Below, piece by piece: positions 59,469-64,000 of a DNA stretch of 64,000 nt. This DNA comes from Fulvivirga ulvae. Lineage in GTDB: Bacteria; Bacteroidota; Bacteroidia; Cytophagales; Cyclobacteriaceae. The notes beneath the pieces were generated by a model. It ran no database searches and was not told where the DNA came from. It saw only the letters and a program-made list of their open reading frames with translations. The DNA is taken from assembly GCF_021389975.1 (NCBI RefSeq), contig NZ_CP089981.1:3993501-4057500 (forward strand). Direction: 5' to 3'. Positions within the stretch are counted from its first letter, which is position 1. Every line of letters begins with the position of its first letter. Both the position numbers and the translations under genes were made by a program.

Positions 59469-60968
59469 TTAAAATGCAAAGCTAACACTATTAATAATTC
59501 TCATCAAACCATCTGGTTTAAAGAATATTAATAATAATGCTAGAACCATAACGAATCCCAAAAAATTCTCAAAGCTGAATAAATTTTTGCCATTATCTGC
59601 CTCATGTTCTGGTGCTTTGAAGATCATGTAGTATGGAATTCTCAGGTAGTAGAAGAGTGATACTACCGTATTGGCCAAACCAAACACCATCAGGTAGAGC
59701 ATCCACGGGTTGTCACTGGTGGAGTAACTTTCCCAAAGGGAGGTGAATACAAGAAGCTTGGCGGTGAAGCCACCGGTAGGAGGAAGTCCCGCTAGGGATA
59801 TCATAATGATCACGATCATTATAGCCAGGGGAACAGAAACTTTTATCAGGCCACGGTATTGGTCTACATCAGTGTAGCCGTAGCTGCGTTCCACATGGTG
59901 GACAAACATGAAAGCAGCAATATTCATAACCAGGTATATGGCCGCGTAAAATAACAAGCTTTGCATGGCCAGTTCGCTAAATGCCACCATGGTTACCAGC
60001 AGGAAGCCTGAGTGGGCAATGGAAGAGTAAGCCAGCATTCTTTTTACGTTCTTCTGCCAGAGCGCAGAGAAATTACCTATGGTGATCGTCAGGATAGTAA
60101 TCACAGCCAGTATGGAAGACCAGCTCAGCGGACTGAGTCCAAAAAGATTGATGATGATCACCCACTTGACAAGCAGTGCAAACCCGGCAAACTTGGGCAC
60201 TACCGAGAAAAACGCCACAACCGGTGTAGGGGCAGAGGTATATACATCAGGCGCCCAGATGTGCATAGGTGCCGCTGAAATTTTGAAAAGTATGCCCCCG
60301 AGTACTAAAAAGCAGCCGATAGCCAGAGGTATCGTGTCTACATTCATCATCATTTGCGCAAATTGCGGTTGATAGAAATGAAGTGATCCTGTAAACGCAT
60401 AGAGCCACGACATACCGAAAAGCATAATGCCCGATGCTGCTGCACCAAAAAGCAAATATTTCATACCGGCTTCAGTACTGCTTTTGTTGAAACTGAACGC
60501 CGTGAGCAGGTATGAGCTGATGGAGATCAGTTCGATGCTGATAAAAACCAGAAGCAGGTTACTGGCCATGACAAGCAAATGTGCGCCCAACACTACAGAA
60601 AGCAACAGTGAATAATATTCTCCCTGCCTGTTTGTAGCTTCACGGCCTCTGTATCCCATAGCCACTGCGAGAAAAGCTCCCGCTCCGATGAGAAGTTTCC
60701 AGAGCACAGCTACTTTGTCAAGCCCCAGCATGTTTTGAAACAAGTGCTGCGGATTCTCTCCAAGTATACTCCACTGCCTGATATCAGTAAATAAAGTGAT
60801 AGCCAATATCAGGAGGCACAGAAACTGGATCGGGGAGCCTTTACGGATTTTCGGGAAAAGGCCGGCAATGAGTGTTAGAATGATACCAAGTGTAATGACA
60901 AACTCTGGCTGAAAGTATGACAGACTTGAAGTGATATCCCGCAGTTTATCGTTCAGTGTACTCTCCAT
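59469..60968 (-). CDS. nuoN: NADH-quinone oxidoreductase subunit N
   Basis: 499 residues, about 14 membrane helices. It is one of the three antiporter-like proton-pumping subunits of complex I. Conserved parts include LGAHLLVMASNLLLVFISIE (with the functional Glu), FGAAASGIMLFGMSWLYAFT, and KISAAPMHIWAPDVYTSAPT with the buried Lys/His channel residues. LAGLPPTGGFTAKLLVF completes the pattern. It follows nuoM with three bases between them. Confidence 0.93.
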   Translation of the reverse strand: MESTLNDKLRDITSSLSYFQPEFVITLGIILTLIAGLFPKIRKGSPIQFLCLLILAITLFTDIRQWSILGENPQHLFQNMLGLDKVAVLWKLLIGAGAFLAVAMGYRGREATNRQGEYYSLLLSVVLGAHLLVMASNLLLVFISIELISISSYLLTAFSFNKSSTEAGMKYLLFGAAASGIMLFGMSWLYAFTGSLHFYQPQFAQMMMNVDTIPLAIGCFLVLGGILFKISAAPMHIWAPDVYTSAPTPVVAFFSVVPKFAGFALLVKWVIIINLFGLSPLSWSSILAVITILTITIGNFSALWQKNVKRMLAYSSIAHSGFLLVTMVAFSELAMQSLLFYAAIYLVMNIAAFMFVHHVERSYGYTDVDQYRGLIKVSVPLAIMIVIIMISLAGLPPTGGFTAKLLVFTSLWESYSTSDNPWMLYLMVFGLANTVVSLFYYLRIPYYMIFKAPEHEADNGKNLFSFENFLGFVMVLALLLIFFKPDGLMRIINSVSFAF

Positions 60969-60971
60969 GAA

Positions 60972-62702
60972 TTATTTCTCCAGCATTTGAAATCCGTGAT
61001 TACCCATCACATCCACAAACAGCGTGACGGACTTGTTGATCAGGTTTAGCAGCAGATCGGGGAAGATTCCCAAAAGAAGAGCAAACACAAACAGCGGTAC
61101 CAGCATTACGTACTCTCTCATGTTCAGGTCGCTCAGCATGTCTTCTTTAACCGGCCCTTTGGTGAAAAACTTGCCAAAGAACATACGCTGTATGGCCCAG
61201 AGATAATAGGCTGCACTCAGGATCAGACCGGTTGTGGCTATTATGGCCATCCATTTGGGAACCAGCCCGTTAATTGAAGATGAACCAAAAGCTCCCAAAA
61301 GCACAAATATCTCGGCAATAAAGCCTGAGAAACCAGGCAAGCCCATGGAAGCGAAGAAGAATATCACTACAAAAATGGTGTACTTAGGCATATGCGAGGC
61401 CAGCCCTGAATAATTTTCGATGATCCTGTTGTGTGTACGGTCATAGATTACCCCGGCGATCAGGAACAATGCCCCTGAAATAAAACCGTGGCTCACCATT
61501 TGGTAAATAGCTCCGCTTACCCCTTCCGCTGTCAGGGAAGCCAGGCCCAGAAGTACAAACCCCATATGGGAAACCGATGAATAAGCAATCAGACGCTTAA
61601 GGTCCCTGCTGGCCAGGGCATTCATGGCTCCGTAAATGATAGAGAGAACGCCGAAAAACGCAATCCACCAGGAATAATGCATAGCTCCGTCCGGGATGAT
61701 CATAAACCCAGTCCTGATCAGGCCATAAGCACCTACCTTCAAAAGAATACCAGCCAAAACTACGGAAATAGGTGTAGGTGCTTCCACGTGAGCGTCAGGC
61801 AGCCAGGTGTGCAGAGGCACTACCGGTACCTTGATAGCAAAACCAATAAATATCAGCAAAAAGGCCAGCAACCTTGCCGGATGCCCGAATATCAGTCTCA
61901 CAGCATGTATGTCCATCACTGATTTGGGAATATAGTTACCCGCATCAGTCATATAGACCATGTTAAAAGTATGCACCAGTTTATCCGCAGGCAATTGGTT
62001 GGTAAAAAGCAACTGCTGTACCTCTTCCTCCACCTCGGGGGTCACCTGCTCTATGTTATTGGCTAAACCATATTCCACTGCAGTGGCCGCCGGGTCTATT
62101 ACCGAAAGGTAGAGGGCGATCATGACAATGAGTATAAATATGGAGCCGAGCAATGTATAAAGGAAGAACTTGATAGAGGCATAGTCCTTTCTCGGCCCTC
62201 CCCATAAACCGATGAGAAAGTACATAGGCAAAAGCATGAACTCGAAAAACAAGTAGAAAAGCAGGAAATCGAGTGCTACAAAACAACCGATAATAGCTGC
62301 ATTCAGGATCAGATAAAGGCTAAAGTATCCTTTTACTTTTTCTTTGATATTCCATGATGAGATCACTCCAATAAAGAGTATCACTATCGATAGCAATACC
62401 ATGCTAATGCTCAGTCCATCGACACCGATGAAATAGTGTGCTGAAAGTTTGCCCAGTGTTGACAGCTCCAGATTGATCCATGGAATGTTCTCAACATACT
62501 GAAAGCCATTGATGGAATTTAAGCCTGCCAGAGAAGAATTATACCCCAGGTAAAGTACAACGGCCAAAAGGAGTTGGATACAGCCTACGGCTAACGCTAT
62601 ATATTTTGAAGTGTGCTTTACCGACTGTGGTAAGAGCGCTATAACGATAGCGGCCGTTAGCGGTAAGAAAACTAATATGGAGAGCAAGTGGTTGTCTAAC
62701 AT
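60972..62702 (-). CDS. nuoM: NADH-quinone oxidoreductase subunit M
   Basis: 576 residues, slightly long for NuoM. The Glu-containing helix is in FFEFMLLPMYFLIGLWGG, the Lys channel in FAIKVPVVPLHTWLPDAHVE, and SSVSHMGFVLLGLASL and LPGFSGFIAEIFVLLG follow. It contains a roughly 60-residue insertion after helix 5 (PAATAVEYGLANNIEQVTPE and beyond), rich in acidic residues. It pumps protons as part of complex I and lies three bases after nuoL. Confidence 0.94.
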   Translation of the reverse strand: MLDNHLLSILVFLPLTAAIVIALLPQSVKHTSKYIALAVGCIQLLLAVVLYLGYNSSLAGLNSINGFQYVENIPWINLELSTLGKLSAHYFIGVDGLSISMVLLSIVILFIGVISSWNIKEKVKGYFSLYLILNAAIIGCFVALDFLLFYLFFEFMLLPMYFLIGLWGGPRKDYASIKFFLYTLLGSIFILIVMIALYLSVIDPAATAVEYGLANNIEQVTPEVEEEVQQLLFTNQLPADKLVHTFNMVYMTDAGNYIPKSVMDIHAVRLIFGHPARLLAFLLIFIGFAIKVPVVPLHTWLPDAHVEAPTPISVVLAGILLKVGAYGLIRTGFMIIPDGAMHYSWWIAFFGVLSIIYGAMNALASRDLKRLIAYSSVSHMGFVLLGLASLTAEGVSGAIYQMVSHGFISGALFLIAGVIYDRTHNRIIENYSGLASHMPKYTIFVVIFFFASMGLPGFSGFIAEIFVLLGAFGSSSINGLVPKWMAIIATTGLILSAAYYLWAIQRMFFGKFFTKGPVKEDMLSDLNMREYVMLVPLFVFALLLGIFPDLLLNLINKSVTLFVDVMGNHGFQMLEK

Positions 62703-62705
62703 CAG

Positions 62706-64000
62706 TTACCAGATTATCCAGAAGATCATTATTACTATGCCAAAAACGGCTATTAAAATATAACTTTGAACCCTTCCACCCTGTAATGATTTCGTCATTA
62801 CGCCAATCCTGCCCGCAAAGAAAACAGAAAAATTAACAAAACCGTCAACCACCATCCGGTCGATCCAGCCTATGAGATGTGCAATGATAACGTTGATGAT
62901 GGCAAAACCATCTATAGCTCTGTCTATCACACGTTTCTCGAAAGCAGAAAGCCCGTTGGCGATCCATAGTACAGGTTTTTCTATAATTAATTTATAAGCC
63001 TCATCGAGGTGCCAGTTATTATATGATAATGCCTGAAGTTTGTTGACCGTGTTTTTTCTTTGGAAGTAGCCTTTTGCGTAAGCACTTCCCGGCTTGTAAA
63101 GGAACCAGCCTGTCAAAGCCCCAATAACTATCATAGTCATGGATATTACAGTTACTTTGATATGGTTAGCCAGAGTAAGCTCAATCAGGCGGGGTTGCCA
63201 GTCAATGTCAAAGCCCGGAGTTAGGATAGTTGGTGCTTTTAAGGCTCCCAAAAACCAGCTATGGCTATGGTCCAGCGGATTGATCGACCAGATTAAACCT
63301 AATGACATAATCCCCAAAACTGTCAAGACAGCCTTCATAACCAAAGGTACTTCTTTAACTTCCTTAAGGCTGTGCCCCGGGTGCTGAGCTGCAATCCTGA
63401 ACTCTCCGAAGAACACCAGAAGCAACTGGCGGAACATATATAAAGCAGTCAATATTACCGTGAGGAAGCCCAGGTCTGGGATCAGGTAGTAAATTGAAAA
63501 CCCACCGCCGGACATCACATCTGCCCAGGCATACGCCCCTGAAAGCAAAGCATCTTTAGACAGGAAGCCTGAAAAGAAAGGGATACCAATTAGTGCCAGT
63601 GCCGATACACCATACGCCAGAAAGGTAAATGGTAGTTTTTTTCTCAGCCCGCCCATGTTGCGCATATCCTGGGCATCAAATTTTATCCCGGTGTCGTGCT
63701 CAAACTCATGAAGCGCGTAAATAACCGACCCGGCGGCCAGGAATAAACAGGCCTTGAAGAATGCGTGGGTAAACAAATGGAAAAGTGCGGCATCATATGC
63801 GCCCACGCCAATACCCATAAGCATATATCCGAGCTGGGAGATGGTGGAGTAGGCCAGTACTTTTTTAATGTCGTGCTGAGTAAGAGCTGCTATAGCACCC
63901 ATAAATGCCGTTATGGCCCCAATGGTTGCAACAAAAGTCAGGGCATCAATATCGAGCAGTACAAATACACGTGCCATCAGGAATACACCGGCAGCTACCA
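62706..64000 (-). CDS. nuoL: NADH-quinone oxidoreductase subunit L (partial)
   Basis: Only the C-terminal ~430 residues are inside the window; the frame continues past the right edge, with VAAGVFLMARVFVLLDID at the visible start. It contains IKKVLAYSTISQLGYMLMGI, HAFFKACLFLAAGSVIYALH (Lys/His channel), and PFFSGFLSKDALLS, typical of NuoL. The C-terminal lateral helix and last transmembrane segment are present. It is the first gene here of nuoL-M-N with the purF-type gene behind. Confidence 0.94.
   Translation of the reverse strand, partial: VAAGVFLMARVFVLLDIDALTFVATIGAITAFMGAIAALTQHDIKKVLAYSTISQLGYMLMGIGVGAYDAALFHLFTHAFFKACLFLAAGSVIYALHEFEHDTGIKFDAQDMRNMGGLRKKLPFTFLAYGVSALALIGIPFFSGFLSKDALLSGAYAWADVMSGGGFSIYYLIPDLGFLTVILTALYMFRQLLLVFFGEFRIAAQHPGHSLKEVKEVPLVMKAVLTVLGIMSLGLIWSINPLDHSHSWFLGALKAPTILTPGFDIDWQPRLIELTLANHIKVTVISMTMIVIGALTGWFLYKPGSAYAKGYFQRKNTVNKLQALSYNNWHLDEAYKLIIEKPVLWIANGLSAFEKRVIDRAIDGFAIINVIIAHLIGWIDRMVVDGFVNFSVFFAGRIGVMTKSLQGGRVQSYILIAVFGIVIMIFWIIW

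Overview
The window looks like a chromosomal segment of a Bacteroidota bacterium, most likely order Cytophagales. The evidence is a subtilase with a C-terminal type IX secretion sorting domain, a SusC/SusD pair, type III glutamine synthetase, a long two-domain amidophosphoribosyltransferase, promoters resembling TTTG-N20-TAnnTTTG, few Shine-Dalgarno sequences and moderate G+C. I saw no rRNA, tRNA, CRISPR array or intact insertion sequence. The order-level assignment is inference.

Layout. 0-24 kb is mostly ordinary chromosome: an LTA-synthase-like fragment, a CDP-alcohol phosphotransferase, a secreted subtilase, an Old Yellow Enzyme coupled to an NTF2-like protein, glutamine synthetase III, two cell-wall enzymes (NlpC/P60 and L,D-transpeptidase), a C-terminal processing protease, a SulP transporter/carbonic anhydrase pair, a TauE/SafE permease, a four-gene secreted LRR cluster, a predicted HExxH metalloprotease without an ATG start, and ArfB. 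24-31 kb holds HrpB helicase, a PAS histidine kinase and a small regulon controlled by a MarR-type repressor. Two promoters in that regulon carry the same palindrome in the -33/-7 spacer.

31-37 kb is a seven-gene thiamine operon (thiS-C-tenI-like-D-E-G-H, minus strand) behind a clear TPP riboswitch. 37-38.5 kb holds a DUF2806 gene among dispersed repeats.

38.7-55.6 kb is best read as one carbohydrate utilisation locus for N-acetylgalactosamine. It encodes a surface lipoprotein with a discoidin-type domain, SusD, SusC, a sodium/solute symporter, an AgaS-type deaminase/isomerase, two PfkB kinases, a class II tagatose-bisphosphate-type aldolase, an amidohydrolase, a GH109-like alpha-N-acetylgalactosaminidase and a DeoR/AgaR-type regulator. 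A conserved TTTCGTTTTATTTCTTT element sits upstream of SusC and in the symporter/agaS divergent region. No NagA/AgaA-type deacetylase is present, so the amidohydrolase is the natural candidate for that step. This is the most interesting system in the window.

55.6-64 kb holds two small NTF2/STAS-like proteins, then a purF-type gene directly behind nuoL-nuoM-nuoN. nuoL runs off the right edge.
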